Assembly: GCF_005771675.1 (NCBI RefSeq)
Contig: NZ_VAJM01000004.1
Span: forward strand, 372,001 to 436,000
Direction of reading: 5' to 3'
DNA: 64,000 bases
Origin: Hymenobacter jeollabukensis
GTDB lineage: Bacteria; Bacteroidota; Bacteroidia; Cytophagales; Hymenobacteraceae
This document shows, piece after piece, positions 54,831-63,507 of the stretch. Made by a program: the position numbers and the translations under genes. How positions within the stretch are numbered: the stretch's first letter is position 1; each line of letters starts with the position of its first letter. The notes under the pieces were generated by a model. That model was given only the letters and a program-made list of their open reading frames with translations, did no database searches and was not told the origin of the DNA.

Positions 54831-56930
54831 ATGAAGTGTTGCCGCGCGCTGTTACTTGGGTTACTGTTCTGGGGTGGTCTGATGCTCTCGGGCCACGCCC
54901 AAAGCCCGCAGACGCCTGCCCTGCGCCGCGCCCTGGCCCGCACCACGGCCGATACTACCCGGGTGCTGCTGCTGGCCGACCTGAGCGCCACCTTCCGCTA
55001 CTCGCGCTACGATTCGGTGCGCTACTACGCCAGCCAGGGCCTGGCGCTGGCCCGGCGCATTGGCTACGCCAAGGGAGAAGGGCGCTGCCTCTCGCGCCTG
55101 GCTTTGCTGCAGGCCGAGCGCGGCAACCTGCCCCAGGCCCTGCGCACCGACCTGCGGGCCCTGGACCTGCACCAGCTGGCCCGCGACGCCGACGGCACGG
55201 CCCGCACCCTCAACCAGGCCGGCCTGCTCTACCAGGCCCTCGACGATTACCGCCCCGCGCTGGCTTACTACTTCCGCGCCAAGGCCATTTACGACCACAG
55301 CCCTCACCTCGACGACTCGCAACTGGTGAGCGTACTCACCAACTTGGGCTCCACCTACGTCGGCCGCGGGCAGCTCGATTCGGCCGCGTATTTCCTGAAC
55401 CAAGCCTACGCGCTGACCACCCGCTCGCGCACCATTGCCCAAAGCTACTGGGGTAACCCGCTGCCCTACGTGCTGCGCGAAATGGGGCTGTTGGAGGCTG
55501 CCGAAGGCCGCATCAGCTCCGCCATCGACTATTACCGGCGCAGCGCCCGCGCCGCCCTGCCCGAAAATGACCGGCGCAGCGCCTGCCGGGCCTACCAGTA
55601 CCTGGCCGAGCTGTACCACGAGCGGGGGCAGGCCGATTCGAGCATCTTTTACGCCCGCCGGGCCCTGCAAACCGGCCAGACCTTGCCCTACGTGGTGGGC
55701 GTGGTGCGCACCAGCCGCCTGCTGGCCGATGTCTTTGCCACCCGCCGCCAGCGCGACAGTACGCTCAAGTACCTGCTGATTCGCCAAACCGCCGAGGACA
55801 GCCTCTACAACCCCCAGCGCATCAAGCAGCTCGACGCCATCGGCTTTGCCGAGCAGCAGCGCCTGCAGCAACTGGAGAATGAGCGGGCCGACTACGCCGC
55901 CCGCCTGCGCAACTACGCCCTGTGGGGCGGCCTGGGGGTGCTGGTGCTGCTGGTGCTCGGCCTGAGCTACCACAACCGCCGTCAGCGCCTGGCCAACGCC
56001 GAGCTGCAGCGCCTCAACGCCCAGGTGACCCACCAGAGCCAGGAGCTGACCGCCCAGCGCGACCGGCTGGCCGAAATGCTGCAGGGGCTGCGCACCGCCC
56101 AGCAGCAGCTGATGCTGCGCGAAAAAATGGCGTCCCTGGGCGAGCTGATGGCCGGCGTGGCCCACGAGATTCAGCAGCCCGCGCAGGCTATCCGCAACCT
56201 GGCCGGCGTGAGCGAGCAGCTGTGCCAGGAGCTGCGGCAGGAGCTGGTGAAGGGCGAAGAGCTGCAGCCCGCCGACCTGGAGCTGCTCGATGAAATGCTG
56301 CTGACTCTGGCCCGGCACCAGGCCAAAATCAGCCAGCACAGCCAGCGGGCGGGCAGCATCGTGCGCGGCATGCTGGAGTACGGCGGCTCGCAGCCGGCCG
56401 CCAGGCAGCCCACCGACCTCAACGCCCTGGCCGAAGACTACCTGCGCCTGACCTACCACGACATGCGCGCCAAGCAGCGCAACTTCCACGCGGCCCTGTT
56501 GCCCCGCCTCGATCCGGCCGTGGGCACCGTGGAAGTGGTGCGCCACGACCTGGGGCGCGTGCTCATCAGCCTGTTCGCCAACGCCTTCTACGCCGTGCAG
56601 GAGCGCCGCCAGCAGACCGACGCCGCCACCGACGACGCCTCGGAATACGTGCCGCAGGTGATGCTGACCACCGAGCGTACCGGCCCGCAGCAGGTGCGTA
56701 TCTGTGTGCGCGACAACGGCCTGGGCATCCCGGCCGAAGCCCAGCCACATGTGTTTGAGCGGTTTTTCAGCACCAAGCCCGCCGACGAAGGCCCCGGCCT
56801 GGGCCTGCCCCTGAGCCGCGACATCGTGCACAGCCTCGGCGGCACGCTCACCTTGCACACCGAGCCCGGCGCTTTCACCGAGCTGGTGGTGACGCTGCCC
56901 GTGCCCGCCGTAGCGCCGATAATGGCGTAA
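54831..56930 (+). CDS. TPR-containing sensor histidine kinase
   Basis: Membrane sensor kinase of 699 residues. The N-terminal signal helix (LLLGLLFWGGLMLSGHAQ) is followed by a periplasmic TPR region of about 300 residues (repeats such as ALADLSATFRYSRYDSVRYY and GTARTLNQAGLLYQALDDYR). One transmembrane helix (ALWGGLGVLVLLVLGLSYH, about residues 363-381) leads to a coiled coil and the kinase core. The H-box is MAGVAHEIQQPAQAI (His near residue 445), then the N-box LFANAFYAVQE, DNGLGIP, and GPGLGLPLSRDIVHSLGG. No response regulator gene is adjacent, so it is an orphan in this window. Confidence 0.9.
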   Translation: MKCCRALLLGLLFWGGLMLSGHAQSPQTPALRRALARTTADTTRVLLLADLSATFRYSRYDSVRYYASQGLALARRIGYAKGEGRCLSRLALLQAERGNLPQALRTDLRALDLHQLARDADGTARTLNQAGLLYQALDDYRPALAYYFRAKAIYDHSPHLDDSQLVSVLTNLGSTYVGRGQLDSAAYFLNQAYALTTRSRTIAQSYWGNPLPYVLREMGLLEAAEGRISSAIDYYRRSARAALPENDRRSACRAYQYLAELYHERGQADSSIFYARRALQTGQTLPYVVGVVRTSRLLADVFATRRQRDSTLKYLLIRQTAEDSLYNPQRIKQLDAIGFAEQQRLQQLENERADYAARLRNYALWGGLGVLVLLVLGLSYHNRRQRLANAELQRLNAQVTHQSQELTAQRDRLAEMLQGLRTAQQQLMLREKMASLGELMAGVAHEIQQPAQAIRNLAGVSEQLCQELRQELVKGEELQPADLELLDEMLLTLARHQAKISQHSQRAGSIVRGMLEYGGSQPAARQPTDLNALAEDYLRLTYHDMRAKQRNFHAALLPRLDPAVGTVEVVRHDLGRVLISLFANAFYAVQERRQQTDAATDDASEYVPQVMLTTERTGPQQVRICVRDNGLGIPAEAQPHVFERFFSTKPADEGPGLGLPLSRDIVHSLGGTLTLHTEPGAFTELVVTLPVPAVAPIMA

Positions 56931-56971
56931 GGCCGCGGCCGTAGCTGGCCCAGGCAGCCAGATAGGTCGGA

Positions 56972-58642
56972 TTAACTGGCGCCGCCCGCCGCCCGGCCGG
57001 CCGCACGGCCCGAGAAGATGCAGCCGCCCAGGAAGGTGCCTTCCAGCGCCCGGTAGCCGTGCATGCCGCCGCCGCCAAAGCCGGCCACTTCGCCGGCGGC
57101 GTAGAGGCCCGGCACCGGCTGACCATCGAGGCCGAGCACGCGGCTACTGAGGTCGGTTTGCAGGCCGCCGAGGGTTTTGCGCGTGAGAATGTTCAGGCGC
57201 ACGGCAATGAGCGGGCCCGCTTTGGGGTCGAGCAGGCGGTGAGGCGGGGCGGTGCGGACGAGCCGGTCGCCGAGGTAGGCACGGGCCCCGCGGATGGCCG
57301 TAATCTGCCCGTCTTTGCCGAATGGGTTGGTCAGCTGCGAGTCGCGGCCGCGAATTTCCCGCTCCAGCGCGGCCAGCTCAATCAGCGGCTCGCCGCCTGT
57401 CAGCGCGTTCATACCCTCGACCAGCGCCGGCAGGGTGTCGCGCACCACAAAATCGGCGCCGTGCTGCATGAAGGAGGCTACCGGCCCGGGCACCCCGCCG
57501 CGCACCCGCCCGAAGGTCTGCAGCACGCTCTTGTTGGTCAGGTCGGGGTTTTGCTCCGAGCCCGAAAGGGCAAACTCTTTGCGGATAATCTTCTGCGTCA
57601 GCACAAACCACGAGTAGTCGTAGCCAGTGTGCATGAGGTGCTGTAGGGTGCCCAGCGTGTCGAAGCCGGGGTAGAGCGGGCCGGGCAGGCGGCGGCCCCG
57701 TGCATCGAGCCAAAGCGAGGAGGGTCCGGGCAGGATGCGGATGCCGTGTTGCGGCCAGATCGGTGCCCAGTTCGCTATGCCCTCGGTGTAGTGCCACATC
57801 CGGTCGGGGTTGATGATGCGCCCGCCGGCCCGCTCGGTGATGCCGAGCATGCGCCCATCCACGTGCGCGGGCACGCCCGAGAGCAGGCGGCGCGGCGGCT
57901 CGCCGAGGCGGGCGGGCCAATTCTGGCGCACCAGCTCGTGGTTGGCCCCGATGCCCCCGGCCGTGACGATAACCGCCTGCGCCCGAAACGTGAAGTCGCC
58001 CACCACTTCGCGCGAGGTGGGCTGCCCGCGCTCCGCCTCGCTGGGGGCCAGCACTTCGCCGCCGGCGCCCACCACCGCGCCGCCCTGCACCAGCAACTCA
58101 CTCACGCGGTGCCGAAATTTGAAGGTGAGCAGGCCGCGCCGGGCCGCTTCGCGCACGCGCTCCGCGAAGGGCGCCACCACGGCCGGGCCGGTGCCCCAGG
58201 TCACGTGGAAGCGCGGCACCGAGTTGCCGGGGCCCAGGGCGCCGTAGCCGCCGCGCTCGGCCCAGCCCACCACCGGAAAGAAGCGGATGCCGCGCTGCCG
58301 CAGCCAGCTGCGCTTTTCGCCGGCCGCAAATTGCACGTAGGCCTCGGCCCAGCGCCGCGGCCAATGGTCCTCTTCCCGGTCGAAGCCGGCGGTGCCCAGC
58401 CAGTCCTGCCAAGCCAGCTCGTAGGAGTCGCGGATGCCAAGGCGGCGCTGCTCGGGCGAGTCGACCAGCAGCAGGCCGCCGAACGACCAGAACGCCTGCC
58501 CGCCGAGGTTTTGCTCGGGTTCCTGGTCGAGCAGCAGCACGCGGCGGCCGGCGTCGGTCAGCTCGCAGGCAGCCACTAGGCCCGCCAGCCCGGCCCCGAT
58601 GATGAGCACGTCGGCTTCGGCGGTAGAAGTGGGGGAAGTCAT
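56972..58642 (-). CDS. FAD-binding dehydrogenase, KsdD/FrdA-like
   Basis: Flavoprotein of 556 residues with an N-terminal FAD-binding GAGLAGLVAACELTDAG near residue 18, and a C-terminal GLYAAGEVAGFGGGGMHG near residue 515 that fits the second FAD contact. It belongs to the group of fumarate reductase-type and 3-ketosteroid dehydrogenase-type proteins. SFGGLLLVDSPEQ near residue 53 and YDYSWFVL near 350 are shared by the large conserved subgroup usually named only as FAD-binding dehydrogenase. The substrate is not predictable. The ATG at 58642 gives the correct FAD-domain start. Confidence 0.85.
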   Translation of the reverse strand: MTSPTSTAEADVLIIGAGLAGLVAACELTDAGRRVLLLDQEPEQNLGGQAFWSFGGLLLVDSPEQRRLGIRDSYELAWQDWLGTAGFDREEDHWPRRWAEAYVQFAAGEKRSWLRQRGIRFFPVVGWAERGGYGALGPGNSVPRFHVTWGTGPAVVAPFAERVREAARRGLLTFKFRHRVSELLVQGGAVVGAGGEVLAPSEAERGQPTSREVVGDFTFRAQAVIVTAGGIGANHELVRQNWPARLGEPPRRLLSGVPAHVDGRMLGITERAGGRIINPDRMWHYTEGIANWAPIWPQHGIRILPGPSSLWLDARGRRLPGPLYPGFDTLGTLQHLMHTGYDYSWFVLTQKIIRKEFALSGSEQNPDLTNKSVLQTFGRVRGGVPGPVASFMQHGADFVVRDTLPALVEGMNALTGGEPLIELAALEREIRGRDSQLTNPFGKDGQITAIRGARAYLGDRLVRTAPPHRLLDPKAGPLIAVRLNILTRKTLGGLQTDLSSRVLGLDGQPVPGLYAAGEVAGFGGGGMHGYRALEGTFLGGCIFSGRAAGRAAGGAS

Positions 58643-58698
58643 GGGAATGCGCGGTAGGAGTGAGGCCGCCAACTTACACACTTCTCCGCACCGACGCT

Positions 58699-59562
58699 TC
58701 AGTAAAGCGAGTAGCCCAGACTGGCGCTTAGCTGCGCGTATTGGTCCACCGCGTTAAGCAGTAGCGCAACGCGCAGCCGCTGGACGTTGCGACTAATTTC
58801 GCCCTGCCATTGCCAGTAGCCCGGCCACCGCGTAGCCGTAAGCTGCAACGTGAGACGGGAAGGTTGAAAATAATGCCGGATACCACCTTCATAACCGAAA
58901 CCCGTGCTCCGTTCATCGATGATCCGGGCACGTCCGACGCCCAGCAGCAATACGGGTAGACGGTGGTAGAAATCGGCCTCCACCGTTAGGCTATGGCTTC
59001 TGAATTGGAGCGCTGAGGGGGTATTGCGCACAGCTTGCTGACGGATGCCTATATCGAAAGTACCTAAGCGGCTAACGTGCAGACCGAGCCATTCAAGCTG
59101 GAGGTGCTGTTGGAAATTACGCCGAAAATCAGTCTGATAGCCAATGGTAGCCCGCATCGGCAAAGAAAACCGGTAGCCATATACTTGGAGCCGTCCGCCA
59201 AACGGTGTGTGACGTAATCCGCTGACCAACTCAATAATTGCATCGGGAGCTAGGTTGCACCGTGTGCCGCCGCTGAGAGCTACACGGACTGAATCAGTAG
59301 TGACTACCAGCTGCTCGGCGGTTATGTAGCCGATAGATGAGAAACTCAATGAAATGCTCGTACTGTCAGCGGGCATGCACTTTAGTGAAAACGTGCCGTC
59401 GGTAGCAGTGCTGGTGGCGTTGTCACTGCGGCACTGCATCACCGTAACGCCAGGTATTCCTTCACCAGTAAAACGGTCCGTCACCCGCCCGACGATGGTG
59501 CGTTGCGCTAGCAGGGGCATACTCAGCAGTAAGCTGAGGCATAAGACAAAAAGCAGCTGCAT
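58699..59562 (-). CDS. Exported protein with carboxypeptidase-like regulatory domain
   Basis: Exported protein of 287 residues with a signal peptide (LLFVLCLSLLLSMPLLAQ). Residues about 20-90 form a CarboxypepD_reg-like Ig-type domain (RTIVGRVTDRFTGEGIPGVT), common in Bacteroidota surface and TonB-linked proteins. The rest, from about residue 100, is predicted to be beta-rich, perhaps a small barrel or a surface module; it matches no family I know. Its codons are more A/T-rich than those of its neighbours, so recent gain is possible. The ATG at 59562 gives a proper signal. Confidence 0.7.
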   Translation of the reverse strand: MQLLFVLCLSLLLSMPLLAQRTIVGRVTDRFTGEGIPGVTVMQCRSDNATSTATDGTFSLKCMPADSTSISLSFSSIGYITAEQLVVTTDSVRVALSGGTRCNLAPDAIIELVSGLRHTPFGGRLQVYGYRFSLPMRATIGYQTDFRRNFQQHLQLEWLGLHVSRLGTFDIGIRQQAVRNTPSALQFRSHSLTVEADFYHRLPVLLLGVGRARIIDERSTGFGYEGGIRHYFQPSRLTLQLTATRWPGYWQWQGEISRNVQRLRVALLLNAVDQYAQLSASLGYSLY

Positions 59563-59720
59563 GGGAATAGCCAACAAGGTTCGGCTATTGGATGCCGCCA
59601 TCTACGCAATTACACAAGCCAGTACTCCCGAAAACGGTCGGCAAGGCAAATAACGAACGGCCCTGGCGCCCAAAACGCTCCGTGAGCAAACCTGTAAGGC
59701 TGCACAATCTACGGCGGCGC

Positions 59721-59952
59721 CTCCCGGCTACTCATGAAGCCCTTTGTGCGCCGTAGTTGGGTGTCACGAGTACTCACGAGACATATTTCCAATCAGCAAA
59801 AGCTGTCACGAGTACTCATGACAGTCTAATCAAATCAACAAACCCCTCCACGAGTACTCATGAAGCCCTTGGCAATCTGCAAGAGCCCGTCGTGAGTAGG
59901 CGGGGCGGGGTTGCGGCTAATGCAACAACGGCCCGCGAGTACTCGCGGGCCG
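59721..59952. repeat. 42-bp tandem array with GAGTACTC palindrome
   Basis: TACTC-type anchors are at 59729, 59771, 59813, 59855 and 59897 (degenerate, TAGGC), each exactly 42 bases apart, and a sixth at 59940 (43). The units at 59763, 59805 and 59847 share the core GTCACGAGTACTCATGA or close variants, whose centre GAGTACTC is self-complementary. Units 1 and 4 also share TACTCATGAAGCCCTT. The last unit ends in a 24-base perfect palindrome (59929-59952) that may end the minus-strand gene. The spacing between cores is about 25 unique bases. The 418-base gap 59563-59980 holds only this array. Confidence 0.85.
59929..59952 (-). terminator. Perfect palindrome after the 231-residue gene
   Basis: A 24-base perfect palindrome centred on the GT/AC of GAGTACTC (arms CGGCCCGCGAGT). 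It lies 28 bases after the stop of the minus-strand gene. The T-tract is weak (TTGTTGC), so termination is plausible, not certain. Confidence 0.5.
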
Positions 59953-59980
59953 CTACGCACAACCAAACAAGAGCTCCAGC

Positions 59981-60676
59981 TTAGGCGGCCGAGGCGCGGG
60001 CTACCGGGGCAGAGGACTTGAGGCTGTACTTGCGCACCTTGCCGAAGTCGAAAAAGCGGTACACGGCGGCCGGCTCGTCGAAGTGCAGCTCCAGTTGGGC
60101 CTTCACGCGGCGCAGGGCGCGGGCCAGCCGCAGCCAGTCGCCCGAAATGGACACGCGGGCCGCGTCGATGATGGCCTCGGTGATGGTGCGGGCGTTGTCG
60201 GCCTGGGTTAGCTGCTGGTACACGGCGCGGGCGTCGGCGGGCAGGGCGGGGTAGTGCAGAGCCTCGTAGTGGGCTTCGTAGAGGGCCAGCAGGCTTTTCG
60301 ACTGCTGCAGCAGGTTGACCTGATCGAGCCGGGCCAAGCGGCTCTTCTGGTACTGCCGAAAGTCGGCGTACACCGGCAGCTTGCGCAGGCGGGGCGTCAC
60401 GTAGTCCTTCATCGTGTCGTCGACGAAGGTGAGCCAGTCTTTGCGGGCTGCCCGGAAGGCCTCGGTGCTACCGGCCGTGGCCCCACCGGCCTCGGTCAGG
60501 CTCACCTCGAAGGCATCGAGGGCGGCGGCCAGCTCCGTGAGGTGGGGGGCGAAAACGGCCGGCAGCTCGGCCTCGCGCAGGGCCGTGAGCACTGCCGTGC
60601 CCAGGGCCTTGAAGTTGACGCGGGAGATGGGCAGCGTCGTGAAGAAATTGTCGAAATACAGCTGGTAGGCAGGCAT
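59981..60676 (-). CDS. Uncharacterised helical protein
   Basis: Soluble, probably all-helical protein of 231 residues, with no signal or membrane segment. Typical stretches are LYFDNFFTTLPISRVNFKALG, TAVLTALREAELPAVFAPH, and LALYEAHYEALHYPALPAD. It may belong to a Bacteroidota-specific conserved hypothetical family, possibly DUF6261-like; I cannot confirm this. No catalytic motif is seen. The ATG at 60676 is chosen over a TTG at 60682. The 42-bp array begins just beyond its 3' end, and the terminal palindrome of the array may be its terminator. Confidence 0.65.
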   Translation of the reverse strand: MPAYQLYFDNFFTTLPISRVNFKALGTAVLTALREAELPAVFAPHLTELAAALDAFEVSLTEAGGATAGSTEAFRAARKDWLTFVDDTMKDYVTPRLRKLPVYADFRQYQKSRLARLDQVNLLQQSKSLLALYEAHYEALHYPALPADARAVYQQLTQADNARTITEAIIDAARVSISGDWLRLARALRRVKAQLELHFDEPAAVYRFFDFGKVRKYSLKSSAPVARASAA

Positions 60677-60807
60677 ATGCAATAACCTTAACCGGTGAAC
60701 AAACAGGCCCGACCAAGGGCGGGGCCAACCGGGTGCAAGGTATCAGCCCGCCCAACGCGGGGGTACCCGTGCCAGCGCGGTATTTATACTAGTGCCAGCC
60801 CGGATTT

Positions 60808-61266
60808 TTAGGCCTCAAGGCTGGTTCTCCGCGCGGCCAGGCGCTGCCGGTACAGCGCCGCGGCCAGCAGCGCCAGCACCGGCAGCGTCAGCAGCCATTG
60901 CCCGCCGAGGGTGAGCAGCACGCGGCGCCGGTGCCCGCCGGCTGGCTCGTGCACCAGCTGATAAAACAGATAAAGGTGAAAAACCGAGTAGGCCAGGTTG
61001 GCCACCAGCAGCAACACCGTACTGCTGCGCACCGCCCAGCCGGGGCGGGGCAGGTCCTTCGGGCGGGGCCGCAGCAGCCCCAGCGCGACGACAAACAGGT
61101 AGGCTGCGTTCAGGCCGTGCAGCGCCAACAACGCCCGCTCGCTGGGCTCGGGGCGGGAAAGCCCGGCGGCCTCGCCGAAGGTGTGCGACACGAGGTAGTG
61201 CAGCAGGGCCAGCACGGCCTGCACAAAGGCCAGCGCGACGACGCCCAGGAGTCGGAGCAGCCGCAT
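60808..61266 (-). CDS. Small four-helix membrane protein
   Basis: Membrane protein of 152 residues with four hydrophobic helices (LLGVVALAFVQAVLALLHYL, LNAAYLFVVALGLL, STVLLLVANLAYSVFHLYLF, and GGQWLLTLPVLALLAAALY). No known family. The C-terminus is a short basic tail. It starts one base after the stop of the MmcQ/YjbR gene upstream on the same strand, so the two are probably one operon. Confidence 0.7.
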   Translation of the reverse strand: MRLLRLLGVVALAFVQAVLALLHYLVSHTFGEAAGLSRPEPSERALLALHGLNAAYLFVVALGLLRPRPKDLPRPGWAVRSSTVLLLVANLAYSVFHLYLFYQLVHEPAGGHRRRVLLTLGGQWLLTLPVLALLAAALYRQRLAARRTSLEA

Positions 61267-61267
61267 C

Positions 61268-61615
61268 TTAGGCGCCGAGCTGCTTGCGCACCTTCAGGGG
61301 CAGCTTTTCCACCACCAGCCGGTACGATTCGCGGATGAGCTGCGCCCAGCGCGTCGGGTTCAGGCGGGCTACGTCGTCGAGGTGCACCCAGTGGTAGCGG
61401 GCCAGGTGCGAGGCCGGCGCAAACCCGGGCTGCCCGATCAGCTGCTCGAACTGCTCGGGCGTGGCCTTGAACGAGGCCGTGGGCGGCACCTCGTCGGGGG
61501 AGGTGATAAGGAACATCTTCCCGCCCACGTTGAAGCACAGGTGATGGTCCCACTTGATGTCTTCGGTGACGCCGGGCAGCTGGTGGCAGAGGGTTTGCAG
61601 GTCTTCGATGGTCAT
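61268..61615 (-). CDS. MmcQ/YjbR family protein
   Basis: Protein of 115 residues of the MmcQ/YjbR family, a small DNA-binding-like fold of unknown role. Conserved elements are CHQLPGVTEDIKWDHHLCFN near residue 10, FKATPEQFEQLIGQPGFAPAS near residue 50, and the C-terminal WVHLDDVARLNP with LIRESYRLVVEKLP. The ATG at 61615 gives the full domain; a much longer upstream reading in the same frame is not supported. It is co-directional with, and one base from, the small membrane protein. Confidence 0.85.
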   Translation of the reverse strand: MTIEDLQTLCHQLPGVTEDIKWDHHLCFNVGGKMFLITSPDEVPPTASFKATPEQFEQLIGQPGFAPASHLARYHWVHLDDVARLNPTRWAQLIRESYRLVVEKLPLKVRKQLGA

Positions 61616-61668
61616 GAGCAGGCACGAAAGTTCAAAGCTACCTCGCACCGCCCAATCAGTAGGCAGCG

Positions 61669-62349
61669 CTACCGGCCCTGAATGCCGGGGTAGAGCTCCG
61701 GCACCGGGTCGCTCTGCACGTACTGCTTGGTGCGCACGTTGAGCAGGGTGAGGCGGCCACCGTAGCCCGCGCCCTGGTCCACGTTCCACACGTTCTGGTG
61801 CTGCTCGGGCGCGGGGTGGGCGGGCCAGGTGGGCGTGTGGCCGATAAAGCACTCGTGGTAGGCCGCGGCGCGCTGGTGCTGCTGCCACAGCTCGCGCGTC
61901 CAGAACAAATCGAAGGGGTCCTGCTCGGCTATGGGTAGGGTGGGGTCGTAGCCGGCGTGCACGTAGAGGTTGCCCAGCTCGTCCTCGTGGTAGGTTTGCT
62001 GCTGGCCGAAAAACGCGTTGAAGTGGCGGTCGAGGCGTTCGGGCGGGCCGGTGCGGTAGGCGTCGTAGGTGGCGCGCCCGCCCTGGCTGAGCCAGCTCGG
62101 GCTGACGTCTGCGGCGGCGGGCTGGGTGGCCATCCACGCGGCCGTCCACCAGTCGTGGTTGCCGGCCAGCCAGATGCTGTTCGGAATGGCCAGCAGCAGC
62201 TCTACGCAGCGCGGCGTTTCGGGCCAGCCGTCGGCCACGTCGCCGAGCTGAATAAGCCGGTCGAGGCCCGGGCGGAAGGGGCTGCGCTCCAGCACCTGCG
62301 CCAGGGCGCGGGCCGCGCCGTGGATGTCGCCGAGGACGTAGGTTTCCAT
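61669..62349 (-). CDS. PPP-type metallophosphoesterase
   Basis: Phosphoesterase of 226 residues of the Ser/Thr phosphatase/ApaH group. The metal motifs are complete: GDIHGA at residues 7-12, GDVADGWPE near residue 36, and GNHDWW near residue 63, with a later His in FIGHTPTW near residue 168. Substrate could be phosphoprotein or dinucleoside tetraphosphate; the sequence does not decide. The ATG at 62349 directly precedes the first strand. Confidence 0.88.
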   Translation of the reverse strand: METYVLGDIHGAARALAQVLERSPFRPGLDRLIQLGDVADGWPETPRCVELLLAIPNSIWLAGNHDWWTAAWMATQPAAADVSPSWLSQGGRATYDAYRTGPPERLDRHFNAFFGQQQTYHEDELGNLYVHAGYDPTLPIAEQDPFDLFWTRELWQQHQRAAAYHECFIGHTPTWPAHPAPEQHQNVWNVDQGAGYGGRLTLLNVRTKQYVQSDPVPELYPGIQGR

Positions 62350-62421
62350 GGGTGGCTTTTACGCGGCTTCAGCAGCCGGGGCTGAGGCGGATGGTGCGCA
62401 GCAGGCGTAACGGCAAAAGCA

Positions 62422-63234
62422 TCAGATGCGGCCCAATTGAAAGTCCTGGATCAGGCGCTGGGTTACGGCATGCAAGTGCGCCCGCCCGAGTTGCTCGTAA
62501 GGCAGCAGCATGGCTTGCAAAAGCTCGACGGCTCGTTCGTGGCTCGTGGCCCAGGTGTGCCAGAATGCCTCTTTCAGGTAATACAACTGCGAGCCATACA
62601 AGGCCTCGTTGCGGCAGTCATCGGCGAGTTGTTGAAAATCGGCGGCTTCATCAGCAGCACTCGGATTGTAAGAGCGGTGCCGGGTCCTGAAGTATTGGTC
62701 GGGCGCAAATACGCCGACGCCATCCGAAGTCGGTTGCCAGTGCCAGCCCGCGCGAGCCGCTGGCTGCGCACGAAACTTAGCCTCAAAATACCGCCAGCGC
62801 TGCTTTTGAGTGGCAATGGCTTCGAGCCCGAGCGTTTGCAGCAAACCAGCATACCGGGCACGAACGTCTGCATCTTCCTCAAGCAAATTTTGCCACAGCT
62901 CCTGTGGGTTGTGGGCTAGCAAGATGGCGCCGTCGCTATCCATTGGGCAGATTTCCGCAGCCGGGTAGGATGGGTGGCCTTCCTCGTGCATCACGAAACC
63001 GTAGTGAATTCCGTCGCCACCGGTGCGGGCGAAAGGAAACAGCTCCGGCGGCGTCTGCGAGTACCGTAGCGAGTAACCACCAAGCTCTACTACGCCAAAC
63101 AGGTCCCAGGCAATATCCTCCAGTGTGGTGCCGTACGTGGATGCAGCAGCCTGAAGCTGGTACACGCCCGCCAGGAATTGGGCCGGCATTTCAGCGCCGA
63201 AATACGAGCGGGCATTTTGGGGAGTAATAAACAT
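62422..63234 (-). CDS. Uncharacterised SUKH-like protein
   Basis: Soluble protein of 270 residues, no signal peptide. The N-terminal part, with WDLFGVVELGGYSLRYSQTPPELFPFARTGGDGIHYGFVMHEE (its pieces span about residues 43-87), has the look of a SMI1/KNR4 (SUKH)-type domain, a fold found in many immunity proteins. The C-terminal helical part is not recognised. No toxin gene is adjacent, so an immunity role is only a possibility. Codon use is a little less GC-rich than for the neighbours. Confidence 0.55.
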   Translation of the reverse strand: MFITPQNARSYFGAEMPAQFLAGVYQLQAAASTYGTTLEDIAWDLFGVVELGGYSLRYSQTPPELFPFARTGGDGIHYGFVMHEEGHPSYPAAEICPMDSDGAILLAHNPQELWQNLLEEDADVRARYAGLLQTLGLEAIATQKQRWRYFEAKFRAQPAARAGWHWQPTSDGVGVFAPDQYFRTRHRSYNPSAADEAADFQQLADDCRNEALYGSQLYYLKEAFWHTWATSHERAVELLQAMLLPYEQLGRAHLHAVTQRLIQDFQLGRI

Positions 63235-63507
63235 AGAGCGGAAAAATAGCCGGTAAGAATTACGCGCCGAAGCCACGGCAGCAACTGCCGCGCCGCCCGC
63301 GCCCGGCAGCTCAGCCAGAAACCGAGCAGAACACCTATAACATGATCATGCGAGGGGTGCAACCCGCTCCTGCAACGCGTGTCTAGATGAAGTGAGTTAT
63401 ATTGGAGCTAAGTTGCGCCACTCCGGGCCGGCCGGTTTGCCTCCGGCCCGCGCATACTTACGGTTCTCCCGCCCGCATCCTCGTTTCCGCTTTTTCCCGC
63501 CCACCGC

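Noticed and set aside
54861-56858. Minus-strand open frame opposite the histidine kinase
   Set aside because: Antisense to complete kinase boxes; composition is not protein-like.
59621-59628. AGTACTCC as a further unit of the 42-bp array
   Set aside because: It is 106 bases from the first anchor, which is out of phase with the 42-base period, and lacks the rest of the core.
59721-59952. CRISPR-like spacing of short repeats
   Set aside because: Core is only about 17 bases and nearly palindromic, units are few, spacers about 25 bases, and no cas genes are present.
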